From positions 5,518,001 to 5,582,000 of the forward strand of contig NZ_CP011319.1 of NCBI RefSeq assembly GCF_001865675.1: DNA of 64,000 nt. The letters are read 5' to 3'. Numbering within the stretch: the first letter of the stretch is position 1; every line of letters begins with the position of its first letter. Shown here piece after piece: positions 1 through 8,298 of this stretch. The notes beneath the pieces were generated by a model. That model made no database searches, had not been told where the DNA came from, and saw only the letters and a program-made list of their open reading frames with translations. Origin of the DNA: Janthinobacterium sp. 1_2014MBL_MicDiv. Its GTDB lineage: Bacteria; Pseudomonadota; Gammaproteobacteria; Burkholderiales; Burkholderiaceae_D. The position numbers and the translations under genes were made by a program.

Positions 1-2275
1 ATCTGCCATTCAGCTCGACCACGGCGTAGCCGCCGCTCTTGCCCGCGCCCAGGTAGGACGCGCCGCCCGGCTGGTGCCGGTTGTTTTCATTGCCGCGCGC
101 ATACGCGCCCGACACGGCCGTCATGGCCAGTCCCAGCGTCCAGTCGCGTCCGCCCGCGTAATCCACGTGCGCCTTCAGGAGATGGCTGGGCGTCAGGGGA
201 ATCCGGTTGCCCGGCGCGATGACGATATGGCCTTCCAGGCCGGGGGCTTCCGCATCGCTGCTGCTGTTGGCGCTGCCGTTGACGGTTTCGCGGCTTTGGT
301 ACGTTGCCTGCAGCCACGTGTAGTTGACGCCGAAATCCAGTCCCCCTTCCTTGCCATCGAGCGCCAGTTCCACGCCCTGGTGGCGCGTCTTGCCGAAATT
401 TTTGAAGTAGCCGAAACCGGCCTGGTTGTCGGCCACGAACAGGATGTCGTCATGGTTTTCCGCGCGAAATACGCCCGCGCTCCACTTCGCCATGCTGCCC
501 CACTGGCCGCGCACGCCCGCTTCCCACGTCTTCGTCACCACCTGTTTCAGGGGCGGGTCGCCGGCCATGGCGTTCGGCAATCGGCATGGGTTCTCCGGGT
601 CGGCGCAACCGAGCTCGATGGCCGTCGGCGTGCGGCTGCCTTCGTTGTAGCCGAGGTAGGCGCTGCTGCCCGCGGCCGGCGCGTAGGCCAGGCCGATGGC
701 GGGATTGAAGCGGCTGTAGCGGTGGTCGCCGTCGAGCGAACCGCTGCCGCCGCCGGGCGTGATGGCATCGCGGTTGCGCACCGTGCTGCGGTTGTAGCGG
801 CCCGACACGGTCAGGGTCAGGTCTTGATTGAACGCCATGCTGTCGCTCGCATACACGCTCCATGTGCGCATGCGCCCGCGCAAGTCGACGCGGTTGTCCA
901 CGGGCGTGCCATCGTCGTCGATCTGCGTGCCGTCGGCAAAGAAATTCACGGGCGTGATGCTGCGGTCCGGATTCAGATAGCCGAACTGGCTGGTCTGGCG
1001 GAACGTGGCGTGGCTCGCATCATAGGCGGCGCCGCCCGTGACGGCATGGCGCGTGCCCGCCACGCCGGCCAGCCAGGTGAATTGGCCGGAAAAGCCATGG
1101 TTGTCCTGCTGCGTATGACTGCGGTTGAGCATGCCGTTGCATTTCTCGGCCGGCTCGTCGTTCAGCAAGACATTGGCTATGCAGCGCCACTTGGGAAACG
1201 GCGTGTTGCCCGCGTTCGCCCCGCTGGCGGGAAAACCCGCATAGCCGGCCGCCGCCAGGGCGGCCCGCTCGGCCGCGCCCGGCTGGTAGACGGACTGGTC
1301 CAACGACTCGTCGTTCAGGTCGCCATTAAACGTGTGTGTGTCGATCTTGCGGTAATACGCATTGGCGGACAACAGCAAGCTGTCGCTGGCCTGGTGCCTG
1401 GCCGTCAGGTTCAGCATGGTCGCCCTGTTCTGCGTCAAGTCCGGCTTCGTGTAGACGCTGCGGTAATCGCGCGCCAGCAGGCGCTGTTCCTGTAAGCCAT
1501 TGCCCGTCAGCGCATTGTCCGCATGCGCCAGCGTGGCGGCGACCTGCGTGCGCGCATCGCTCCAGCCCAGCTTGCCAAAGGCCTGGCGCACGTCCGACGG
1601 CGAATCGTCGCGCCAGCCCTCTTCCTTGTAACGGTTGCCCGTCACATACCAGTGCCAGCCCTGCGCATTGCTGCCGCCGTGCTCGAACTCCACGCCGCGC
1701 CGTTGATTGGCGCCCAGGCGCGCCTCGACGGCCGTGCCGGGGCTGTTCCTGCCATCCTTGCTCTGGATGGCCAGCGCGCCGCCCAGGGTGTTCAAGCCGA
1801 ACAGCGGGTTCGAGCCCGGCATCAGGGTCAGCGAGGCGATTGCCATGCGCGGGATCAGGTCCCAGCTGACGACGTCGCCAAACGGCTGGTTCAAGCGCAT
1901 GCCGTCGAGGTAGACGGAGAGGCCCTGCGGCGTGCCCAGCAATGGCGACGCCGTGTAGCCGCGGTAGCTGACGTCAGGCTGGAACGGGTTGTTCTGCACC
2001 TCGTTGACGACCACGCTGCCCAGGTTGCGGCGCAGAAAGGCCGACAGGTCCAGCGCGCCGCTGCGCGCGATCTGCTGCGCGTCGGCCGTCTGCACGGGCG
2101 CGGCGATGGCATCGCGCGCCTGCTCCACGGTGGGCAGCGGCATGCTGCCCGTGATGATGACGACAGGCAAATCGCCCGAGGTGGCCAGGTTCGCGGCCAG
2201 GCTGGCGGCAGCCGGCTCGGCGGCGTGCGCCTGGCACAGGGCCAGGGCGGCGGCGGCAAATACGGTCGGTTTCAT
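1..2275 (-). CDS. TonB-dependent outer membrane receptor (3' end outside window)
   Basis: Reading from 2275 down to base 1 gives about 758 open codons with no stop, so the C-terminal end of the barrel lies beyond the left edge. The product starts with a signal peptide (MKPTVFAAAALALCQAHA) followed by a plug domain with the usual pattern of 'SGALDLSAFLRRNLGSV', 'YRGYTASPLLGTPQGLSVY' and 'PLFGLNTLGGALAI'. Later parts carry the alternating aromatic pattern of beta-barrel strands. Such receptors import large or scarce nutrients across the outer membrane using TonB-ExbBD energy. The substrate cannot be read from the sequence. No Fur-like site was seen in the 105 bases upstream, so an iron role is not favoured. 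Whether the gene is intact past the edge is unknown. Confidence 0.88.
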   Translation of the reverse strand, partial: MKPTVFAAAALALCQAHAAEPAAASLAANLATSGDLPVVIITGSMPLPTVEQARDAIAAPVQTADAQQIARSGALDLSAFLRRNLGSVVVNEVQNNPFQPDVSYRGYTASPLLGTPQGLSVYLDGMRLNQPFGDVVSWDLIPRMAIASLTLMPGSNPLFGLNTLGGALAIQSKDGRNSPGTAVEARLGANQRRGVEFEHGGSNAQGWHWYVTGNRYKEEGWRDDSPSDVRQAFGKLGWSDARTQVAATLAHADNALTGNGLQEQRLLARDYRSVYTKPDLTQNRATMLNLTARHQASDSLLLSANAYYRKIDTHTFNGDLNDESLDQSVYQPGAAERAALAAAGYAGFPASGANAGNTPFPKWRCIANVLLNDEPAEKCNGMLNRSHTQQDNHGFSGQFTWLAGVAGTRHAVTGGAAYDASHATFRQTSQFGYLNPDRSITPVNFFADGTQIDDDGTPVDNRVDLRGRMRTWSVYASDSMAFNQDLTLTVSGRYNRSTVRNRDAITPGGGSGSLDGDHRYSRFNPAIGLAYAPAAGSSAYLGYNEGSRTPTAIELGCADPENPCRLPNAMAGDPPLKQVVTKTWEAGVRGQWGSMAKWSAGVFRAENHDDILFVADNQAGFGYFKNFGKTRHQGVELALDGKEGGLDFGVNYTWLQATYQSRETVNGSANSSSDAEAPGLEGHIVIAPGNRIPLTPSHLLKAHVDYAGGRDWTLGLAMTAVSGAYARGNENNRHQPGGASYLGAGKSGGYAVVELNGR

Positions 2276-2380
2276 GCAGGTCCCCGTTGTATAGTGGTTT
2301 TTATTACTGCCCAGTATCGGGCAGCCACCAGGGGATGGACTAGGGAAAAACTCCCGCCGTGCAGGATATGGACGGGATAC

Positions 2381-2842
2381 TCAGCGCTGCAGCGGCAAAT
2401 AGCTCTGCTTGAGCTGGCGCAAGACAAAACTCGATTTGCTGTGGCGGATGCCGGGAATCTTGTACAGGCGCTCGCGCAGCAGGCGTTCATAGTCGCGCGT
2501 GTCGCTGACGGCGATGCGCAGATAGTAATCGTAGTCGCCGGAAACAAGAAACGCTTCCAGCACTTCCGGGATCATGGCCAGCGCGTGGCCGAACTCGAAC
2601 AGGGCCTGGTCGGAATGGTCGTCCAGGGTCACTTGCACGATGACGGTATCGGCCAGCCCCACCTTGGCCGCGTTCACGTTCACCGTGTAGCCCTCGATGA
2701 CGCCGTCTTCCTCCATGCGCTTGATGCGCGCCCAGCACGGCGACGACGTCAGCCCCACCTTGGCGCTCAAGTCGTGCAGGCTGATGCGGGCATCCTGCTG
2801 CAGGGCCGTCAGGATGGCGAGGTCGAATTTATCGAGCTTCAT
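2381..2842 (-). CDS. Lrp/AsnC-family transcriptional regulator
   Basis: The 153-residue product begins MKLDKFDLAILTALQQDARI, has the winged helix-turn-helix of Lrp proteins in residues 1-60 ('LSAKVGLTSSPCWARIKRM'), and a C-terminal RAM ligand-binding domain with 'YDYYLRIAV'. The usual family length is about 150-165, so it is complete. The same frame stays open far upstream through the opposing gene, but homology begins at this ATG; an upstream in-frame ATG would add 15 residues. It is divergent from the acetolactate-synthase-type gene at 2942 with a 99-base gap. This suggests that it controls that gene in response to an amino acid, as Lrp/AsnC proteins often do for a divergent neighbour. The target is inferred. 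Confidence 0.9.
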   Translation of the reverse strand: MKLDKFDLAILTALQQDARISLHDLSAKVGLTSSPCWARIKRMEEDGVIEGYTVNVNAAKVGLADTVIVQVTLDDHSDQALFEFGHALAMIPEVLEAFLVSGDYDYYLRIAVSDTRDYERLLRERLYKIPGIRHSKSSFVLRQLKQSYLPLQR

Positions 2843-2941
2843 TCTGCATTCCTCTATTTGAACAGCAAATTTTGCTGAATACGGCATTTTATACGAGAAA
2901 ACCAGCAGCCTTTTCTGTGGCATCAGGCAGAAAATAAGGCC

Positions 2942-4696
2942 ATGAAACCCGACCACGCCGCCCTCCTCGCCCCGCCCTCCTCTTCCCCTGCGCCGCGCAA
3001 CGGCGCCAGCGTGCTGATCGACACCCTGCTGGCGCTGGGCGTCGACACCGTCTTCGGCTACCCGGGCGGCGCCGTGCTGCCCCTGTACGACGCGCTGCAC
3101 GCGCAGCCGCGTTTGCGCCATGTGCTGGTGCGCCACGAGCAGGCGGCCGTGCACGCGGCCGAAGGTTATGCGCGCAGCACGGGCCGGCCCGGCGTGGTCT
3201 TCGTCACGTCCGGGCCCGGCATGAGCAATACCACCACGGGACTGCTCGACGCCCTGTGCGATTCGATTCCCGTCATCTGCATCAGCGGCCAGGTGGCCAC
3301 CACCAGCATCGGCACGGACACCTTCCAGGAATGCGACGCGCTCGGCATTTCGCGCCCCGTCACCAGGTGGAACCGGCAAATCCGCACGGCCGATGAAACG
3401 GCGGCCGTCGTGCGCGAGGCCTACGCGCAAGCCACGCAGGGACGGCCCGGCCCCGTGCTGATCGACTTTCCCAAGGATCTGCAGCTGGCGCCCGTCGCGC
3501 ACGGGGCAGCGCTGCCGCCCATCGCCGCCATCGCCACGCCCCTGCCCGCGCTCGCCGACCTCGAACGGGCCGCCAGCCTGATCGCCGGCGCGCGCCAACC
3601 CGTGTTCTATGGCGGCGGCGGCCTCATCAACTCCGGCCCCGCCGCCTGCGCCGCCTTCGGGCAACTGGTGAAACTGGCGGCCGCGCCGTGCACCCTGACC
3701 CTGCTGGGCCTGGGCGCCTTTCCCGCCTCGCACCCGGCCTTCCTCGGCATGCTGGGCATGCACGGCACGCTGGAAGCGAATCTGGCCATGCACCACGCGG
3801 ACCTGATCGTCTGCGTCGGCGCCCGCTTCGACGACCGCGTCACCGGCAGACTGGACGCCTTCTGTCCCGGCGCGAAAATCATCCACGTCGATATCGATCC
3901 GGCGTCGATTGGCAAGGTGGTGCGCGCCGACGTGGCCCTGCGCGGCGATTGTGCGCCCATACTGGATGCCCTGCTGGCGCAGCTGCGCGGCCGGCTGCTG
4001 GCGGACCGCCAGCCGTGGTGGCAGCGCATCGACGGCTGGCGCGCGCAGGATTGCCTGGCGTTCGACGACACGCCGGACGTGATCGCGCCGCAGGCGCTGA
4101 TGCAGCGGCTGCAGGCGGCGCTGGACGGGCAGGACGCCATCGTTTCCACCGACGTGGGCCAGCACCAGATGTGGGCCGCGCAGCACCTGCGCTTCGAGCA
4201 GCCGGGGCGCTGGCTGACGTCGGGCGGCGCCGGCACCATGGGCTACGGGCTGCCGGCCGCCATCGGCGCGCAGGTCGCCCACCCTGACCGCCGCGTGGTG
4301 TGCGTCAGCGGCGACGCCTCGATCCTGATGAATATCCAGGAACTGGCGACGGCCGTGCAGCACCGCCTGCCCGTGAAAGTGGTGCTGTCGAACAATGGCT
4401 ACATGGGCATGGTGCGCCAGTGGCAGGAACTCATCCATGGCGGGCGCTACAGCCACAGCTATACGGAAGCGCTGCCCGACTTCGTCGCCCTGGCGCGCGC
4501 GTTCGGCTGGCAGGCGCACACGGTGAGCCGGCGCGACGAGCTCGACGCGGCGCTGGCCGCCTGCCTGGCCTCGAACGGCCCCTGCTTCCTCGACGTGCGC
4601 GTGCATGGCGAGGAAAATTGCTTCCCCATGCTGGCTCCCGGCGCCGGGCACCATGAGATGACTTTGTCCAAGGGAAAGGTGTACGGCGAGCGGTAG
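2942..4696 (+). CDS. ilvB: Acetolactate synthase large-subunit-type ThDP enzyme
   Basis: The 584-residue product has the three-domain layout of acetohydroxyacid synthase catalytic subunits. The N-terminal PYR domain holds 'GYPGGAVLPLYDAL' and the cofactor glutamate in 'VRHEQAAVHAAEGYA'. A central domain carries 'VGARFDDRVTGRL'. The C-terminal PP domain has the ThDP/Mg motif 'SGDASILMNIQELA' ending in 'NNGYMGMVRQWQ'. The family condenses pyruvate with pyruvate or 2-oxobutyrate in branched-chain amino acid synthesis. No ilvN regulatory subunit or ilvC follows, which is unlike the canonical operon, so it may be a second isozyme or a catabolic form. The divergent Lrp-type gene is the probable regulator. 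The stop is followed within one base by a REP-like palindrome. Confidence 0.85.
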   Translation: MKPDHAALLAPPSSSPAPRNGASVLIDTLLALGVDTVFGYPGGAVLPLYDALHAQPRLRHVLVRHEQAAVHAAEGYARSTGRPGVVFVTSGPGMSNTTTGLLDALCDSIPVICISGQVATTSIGTDTFQECDALGISRPVTRWNRQIRTADETAAVVREAYAQATQGRPGPVLIDFPKDLQLAPVAHGAALPPIAAIATPLPALADLERAASLIAGARQPVFYGGGGLINSGPAACAAFGQLVKLAAAPCTLTLLGLGAFPASHPAFLGMLGMHGTLEANLAMHHADLIVCVGARFDDRVTGRLDAFCPGAKIIHVDIDPASIGKVVRADVALRGDCAPILDALLAQLRGRLLADRQPWWQRIDGWRAQDCLAFDDTPDVIAPQALMQRLQAALDGQDAIVSTDVGQHQMWAAQHLRFEQPGRWLTSGGAGTMGYGLPAAIGAQVAHPDRRVVCVSGDASILMNIQELATAVQHRLPVKVVLSNNGYMGMVRQWQELIHGGRYSHSYTEALPDFVALARAFGWQAHTVSRRDELDAALAACLASNGPCFLDVRVHGEENCFPMLAPGAGHHEMTLSKGKVYGER

Positions 4697-4788
4697 GCCG
4701 GATTAGCGGCAACGCCGCGTAATCCGACCTCCCCACCGACCGCGCCAACGTCGGCTTACGCTCCTCCGGACTTCACCCGACCTACGCC
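4697..4788. repeat. REP-like intergenic palindromes
   Basis: Bases 4697-4729 form an imperfect palindrome, GGCCGGATTAGCGGC then AAC then GCCGCGTAATCCGACC. Its reverse complement matches the palindromes at about 29002 and 29196. A second, more diverged arm pair follows at about 4749-4788 (GTCGGCTTACGC ... CCGACCTACG). The element fills the gap between two convergent genes, the usual site of REP/BIME sequences. It could act as a transcript-end hairpin. No REP-associated transposase is present in this window. Confidence 0.7.
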
Positions 4789-5660
4789 CATATACGATAA
4801 ACCCAGTAACTTTCATCGTCGCGGCTGGCGCGCGCCAGTTCGGTGGGACTCAGGCCCGTGATGGCGCGCACCTCGCGGCACAAATGGGCCTGGTCGGCGT
4901 AACCACCTTGCAAGGCGATATCGCTCCATGAGGCGTTGCCTTGCAGCATGGCCTCTCGCGCGTCGAGAAACGACTGTTCCGCGCGGCGCATGCGGCGCAG
5001 GGTGCGCATGGGCTGGCCGGCCCATGCCTTGATGCGGCGCTCGATATTGCGCGCGCCACTGGCCAGGCCCATCGATGCCGCCTGCACGCCCAGGCGGCGC
5101 ACCCAGTCCTGGATGGCGCCGGCCGGCTGGTCGCCGCTCTTGCGCGCCACCGCCCAGCGCGGCGCCAGGAACGCTTCCACCAGCGCGATGCGCGCCGCGT
5201 CGTCGGGCGCGGCCAGCACGGCGTCGGACAGCGCCAGCCAGTCGACGTCGAACAGCGGTTCGAGCGGGCGCACCTGGTCGAACAGGACTGCCATGTCGAT
5301 GCCCGTCAGCGCATGCAGGGCGGCCGGATACAGCATCACCATGAACGAGTGCACGGGACCGGGGTTGTAGCTGACCAGCGGATAGCCGCGCGGGCCGCTG
5401 AACAGGGCGGGCGGCATGCGCACCTGCAGCAGGTCGGGGCCGGGCGCCGCCGCCTCGACCTCGCCCGCGACGGTCCACAGCAGACAACACATGGGCGTGG
5501 CGGGAAAGCGGTTCAGGCGCTGCGCCGGCGGCAGCGGCGCGCAAGGCGTGGTGTCGCGCACGAGGAAGGCGCGCACGCAGGAAGCGAGCGCGGTGCGCGG
5601 CGCGATCAGGCGCGTGACGGGTGTGGCGGCGGGAGTCGGTGTGGAAGCCATGGCAACCAT
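4782..5660 (-). CDS. AraC-family transcriptional regulator
   Basis: The 292-residue product has an unclassified N-terminal domain and a C-terminal AraC-type double helix-turn-helix. The clearest part is 'SWSDIALQGGYADQAHLCREV' around residues 245-265, followed by 'ITGLSPTEL'. It is divergent from the cytochrome P450 gene at 5787, with 126 bases between, so it is a candidate regulator of that gene. ATG codons at 5660 and 5651 are both possible and neither has a clear ribosome binding site. An ATG at 5720 also lies in frame, but the added residues look non-coding. The inducer is unknown. Confidence 0.82.
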   Translation of the reverse strand: MVAMASTPTPAATPVTRLIAPRTALASCVRAFLVRDTTPCAPLPPAQRLNRFPATPMCCLLWTVAGEVEAAAPGPDLLQVRMPPALFSGPRGYPLVSYNPGPVHSFMVMLYPAALHALTGIDMAVLFDQVRPLEPLFDVDWLALSDAVLAAPDDAARIALVEAFLAPRWAVARKSGDQPAGAIQDWVRRLGVQAASMGLASGARNIERRIKAWAGQPMRTLRRMRRAEQSFLDAREAMLQGNASWSDIALQGGYADQAHLCREVRAITGLSPTELARASRDDESYWVYRIWA

Positions 5661-5786
5661 TGTAGCGGGATTTTTCGCCGCCCGACGATGTCGTAAACGT
5701 TCAATACAGGCAGGCCGCAATCGCGTAGAGTATGGTTATTGTTGCAAGCAATCCTCATACTTTCACCGTATCGACAGGAGACGTTC

Positions 5787-7229
5787 ATGCCGCCACTCGA
5801 CCACGCCGCCGCGCCCGCCATCGCGCGGCCCTTGCGCCAGATCCGCCGCTTGCCGGGGCCGTTCGCCCTGCCCATCGTCGGCAACAGCCTGCAAATCAAG
5901 CTCACGCGCATCCACCGCGACGTCGAGCAATGGGTGCAGCGCTACGGCCCCTACCTGCGCGCCTGGTTCGGCCGCACGCTGGTGCTGGTGGTGGCCGACA
6001 GCGAGGCCGTCGCCGCCGTGCTGCGCGACCGGCCCGACGGTTTCCGGCGTCCGCTCAGCAGCTTCATCGTCTCCGAAGAGATGGGCGGCATCCCCGGCCT
6101 GTTCCTGGCCGAAGGCGCGCAGTGGCGCAACCAGCGCCGCATGGTCATGGCCGGCATGGCGCCGGGCGCCATCAAGGCCTACTTCCCGGCGCTGGTATCG
6201 GTGGCGCAGCGCCTGCGGCGGCGCTGGCATCTTGCCGCCACGCAAGGCCAGGCCATCGATCTCGATGGCGACCTGAAACGCTATACGGTCGACATCATCG
6301 CCGGGCTGGCCTTCGGCACGGAAGTCAACACGCTGGAATCGGGCGAGGACGTGATCCAGCGCCACATGGACGACATCCTGCCCGCCGTGGCGCGGCGCAG
6401 CCTGTCGATGTTCCCGTACTGGCGCTACGTCAAGCTGCCCATCGACCGGCGCCTCGACCGCGACGTGGCGGCCCTCTCCGCCGCCGTGGCCGACCTGGTG
6501 CAGCAAGCGCGCACGCGCATGGCGCACGATCCGGCGCGCCGCGAGCGTCCGCCCAACCTGCTCGAAGCGATGATCGCCGCCGCCGACGAAAAGGACAGCG
6601 GCGTGGACGACCGCGCCGTGGCGGGCAATGTGCTGACCATGCTGCTGGCCGGCGAAGACACGACGGCCAACACGATTTCCTGGATGATCTATCTGCTGCA
6701 GCGCCATCCGCGCAGCCTGGCGCGGGCGCGCGAGGAAGTGCGGCGCCTGGCGCCCGACGCGGCGCACTTCACGATCGAGCAGATGGATAGCCTCGACTAC
6801 CTGGGCGCCTGCGCCAGCGAAGCCATGCGCCTGAAACCCGTGGCGCCCTTCCTGCCCGTCGAAGCGCTGCGCGACACGGTCATCGCCGACATCGCCGTGC
6901 CGGCCGGCACCCTCGTGTGGTGCGTGATGCGCAACGATACTGTCGCCGACGCCCACTTTCCCGACGCGCAGGCGTTCCAGCCCGAGCGCTGGCTGGCGCA
7001 GAGCGGCGAGGCGAACAACAAGCGCGCCTCGATGCCGTTCGGCGCCGGCTTGCGCACGTGTCCGGGACGCTACCTGGCCTTGTTGGAGATCAAGATCGCC
7101 ATGGCCATGCTGCTGGGCAGCTTCGACATCGCCGGCGTCGACACGCCCGATGGCGGCGAGGCGCAGGAACTGATGGGCTTTGTGATGTCGCCCATCGGCC
7201 TGTCGCTGCGCCTGGCGCGGCCGCAGTGA
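5787..7229 (+). CDS. Cytochrome P450
   Basis: The 480-residue product carries all hallmark P450 motifs. The I-helix has 'AGEDTTANTISW', the K-helix ExxR is in 'SEAMRLKP', and the haem loop is 'FGAGLRTCPGR' with Cys425 as predicted iron ligand. The start at 5787 is preceded by the ribosome binding site ACAGGAG at a good distance; an ATG 48 bases upstream in the same frame lacks one. There is no signal peptide or N-terminal membrane anchor, so it is a soluble monooxygenase. No ferredoxin or reductase gene is adjacent, so its redox partner must be encoded elsewhere. The substrate is unknown. The divergent AraC gene may regulate it. Confidence 0.93.
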   Translation: MPPLDHAAAPAIARPLRQIRRLPGPFALPIVGNSLQIKLTRIHRDVEQWVQRYGPYLRAWFGRTLVLVVADSEAVAAVLRDRPDGFRRPLSSFIVSEEMGGIPGLFLAEGAQWRNQRRMVMAGMAPGAIKAYFPALVSVAQRLRRRWHLAATQGQAIDLDGDLKRYTVDIIAGLAFGTEVNTLESGEDVIQRHMDDILPAVARRSLSMFPYWRYVKLPIDRRLDRDVAALSAAVADLVQQARTRMAHDPARRERPPNLLEAMIAAADEKDSGVDDRAVAGNVLTMLLAGEDTTANTISWMIYLLQRHPRSLARAREEVRRLAPDAAHFTIEQMDSLDYLGACASEAMRLKPVAPFLPVEALRDTVIADIAVPAGTLVWCVMRNDTVADAHFPDAQAFQPERWLAQSGEANNKRASMPFGAGLRTCPGRYLALLEIKIAMAMLLGSFDIAGVDTPDGGEAQELMGFVMSPIGLSLRLARPQ

Positions 7230-7265
7230 TACCATGGGGGCAATCTCCGTCTACCTGCTTTCACC

Positions 7266-7727
7266 ATGCAAATTCTCCTGGAATCGCCGCAGCAAGCCGA
7301 TGTGCAAACCCTGATCGCCGAGCTTGATGCCTATCAACAAACCCTGTATCCGGCCGAGTGCGTGTATGCGCTGGACCTGGCATCGCTGCCGCCGGAAACC
7401 CTGCTGTTTGCCGTCGCCCGCGATGCGGCCGGCGCGGCGCGTGCCTGCGGCGCCATCGTCGTCACGCCCGCTTTCGGCGAGGTCAAGCGCATGTATGTGC
7501 ACCCGGACAGCCGTGGCCTGGGCCTGGCGAAACGCCTGCTGGCCCTGCTGGAAGAACAGGCGCTGGCGCGCGGCTGCCGCCTGCTGACGCTAGAGACGGG
7601 CATCCACCAGCCCGACGCCATCGCCCTGTACGCGCGCCACGGCTACCAGCGGCGCGGGCCGTACGGCGACTATCCCGACGATCCGTTCAGTGTCTTCATG
7701 GAAAAACCGCTGCAGGCCGCCGCATGA
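7266..7727 (+). CDS. GNAT-family N-acetyltransferase
   Basis: The 153-residue product has the GNAT fold signature. Strand beta-4 with 'FGEVKRMYVHPDSRG' is followed by the acetyl-CoA pyrophosphate loop 'SRGLGLAKRLLALL' (the Q/RxxGxG/A motif) around residues 82-93. The end has 'IALYARHGYQRRGPYGDYPDDP', typical of small-molecule or amino acid acetyltransferases. The acceptor is unknown. The stop overlaps the start of the next gene by four bases (ATGA), so the two are translationally coupled in one operon. Confidence 0.88.
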   Translation: MQILLESPQQADVQTLIAELDAYQQTLYPAECVYALDLASLPPETLLFAVARDAAGAARACGAIVVTPAFGEVKRMYVHPDSRGLGLAKRLLALLEEQALARGCRLLTLETGIHQPDAIALYARHGYQRRGPYGDYPDDPFSVFMEKPLQAAA

Positions 7728-8083
7728 GCGCGCCCACCGACAGCCTGCTGGACATCCGCGCGCGCCTGCGCGCCTTTGCCGACGAGCGCGACTGGGACCA
7801 GTTCCACACGCCGAAGAACCTGGCCATGGCCCTGTCCGTGGAAGTGGCGGAACTGGTCGAGCACTACCAGTGGCTGGCCACGGGCGCGGATGCGGAACTG
7901 GACGAAGCGAAGCGCGCGGGCATCCGCCATGAACTGGCCGACGTGCTGATGTACCTGGTGCGCCTTGCCGACAAGAGCGGCGTCGACCTGCACGCGGCCG
8001 TGCTGGAAAAGATGACGCTGAACGCGCAGAAATATCCGGCGCAGCAGGTGCGCGGCGATGCGCGCAAATATAGCGAATACTAA
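7724..8083 (+). CDS. MazG-like nucleotide pyrophosphohydrolase
   Basis: The 119-residue product belongs to the all-alpha NTP pyrophosphohydrolase group (MazG/RS21-C6 type). It shows 'DERDWDQFHTPKNLAMAL', the metal-binding acidic pattern 'SVEVAELVEHYQW' (ExxE), and 'IRHELADVLMYLVRLAD' (ExxD). It ends with 'RKYSEY', as many dCTP-pyrophosphatase-like members do. Members hydrolyse non-canonical or excess nucleoside triphosphates to monophosphates, a house-cleaning role. The exact nucleotide cannot be told. The start overlaps the stop of the acetyltransferase gene. Confidence 0.87.
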   Translation: MSAPTDSLLDIRARLRAFADERDWDQFHTPKNLAMALSVEVAELVEHYQWLATGADAELDEAKRAGIRHELADVLMYLVRLADKSGVDLHAAVLEKMTLNAQKYPAQQVRGDARKYSEY

Positions 8084-8084
8084 G

Positions 8085-8240
8085 AACCTATCCCAGCAGA
8101 TGAATACGTCCCCTGCCGGCGCCCCTCAGAAGCGGGGACTGCGTTGTTCGTCATTGCGTGGCTCGCCACGCGTCCGCCTCACGCCTTGTCCGCGCTCCTG
8201 ATCGACTGCCAGCAGAAGACGCTCCCTACTGGGATAGGCT
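8085..8240. repeat. 156-bp element with terminal inverted repeats
   Basis: The left end reads AACCTATCCCAG (8085-8096) and the right end CTGGGATAGGCT (8229-8240), inverse complements at 11 of 12 positions. The interior holds a compact hairpin, GCGTGGC-TC-GCCACGC, at about 8156-8171, and has no gene. The layout suggests a small non-autonomous mobile element or a large structured intergenic repeat. It starts two bases after the stop of the pyrophosphohydrolase gene. No target-site duplication was recognised. An 11-base C run follows at 8246-8256. Confidence 0.55.
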
Positions 8241-8298
8241 CTGAGCCCCCCCCCCCACCCGTGCGTGGCCGCCGCGCAAAAAGGCGTAGCATCAAGCC

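Noticed and set aside
2843..4654. An N-terminal extension of the Lrp-type gene through the acetolactate-synthase-type gene
   Set aside because: The extension has no homology-like features; the family start is at 2842.
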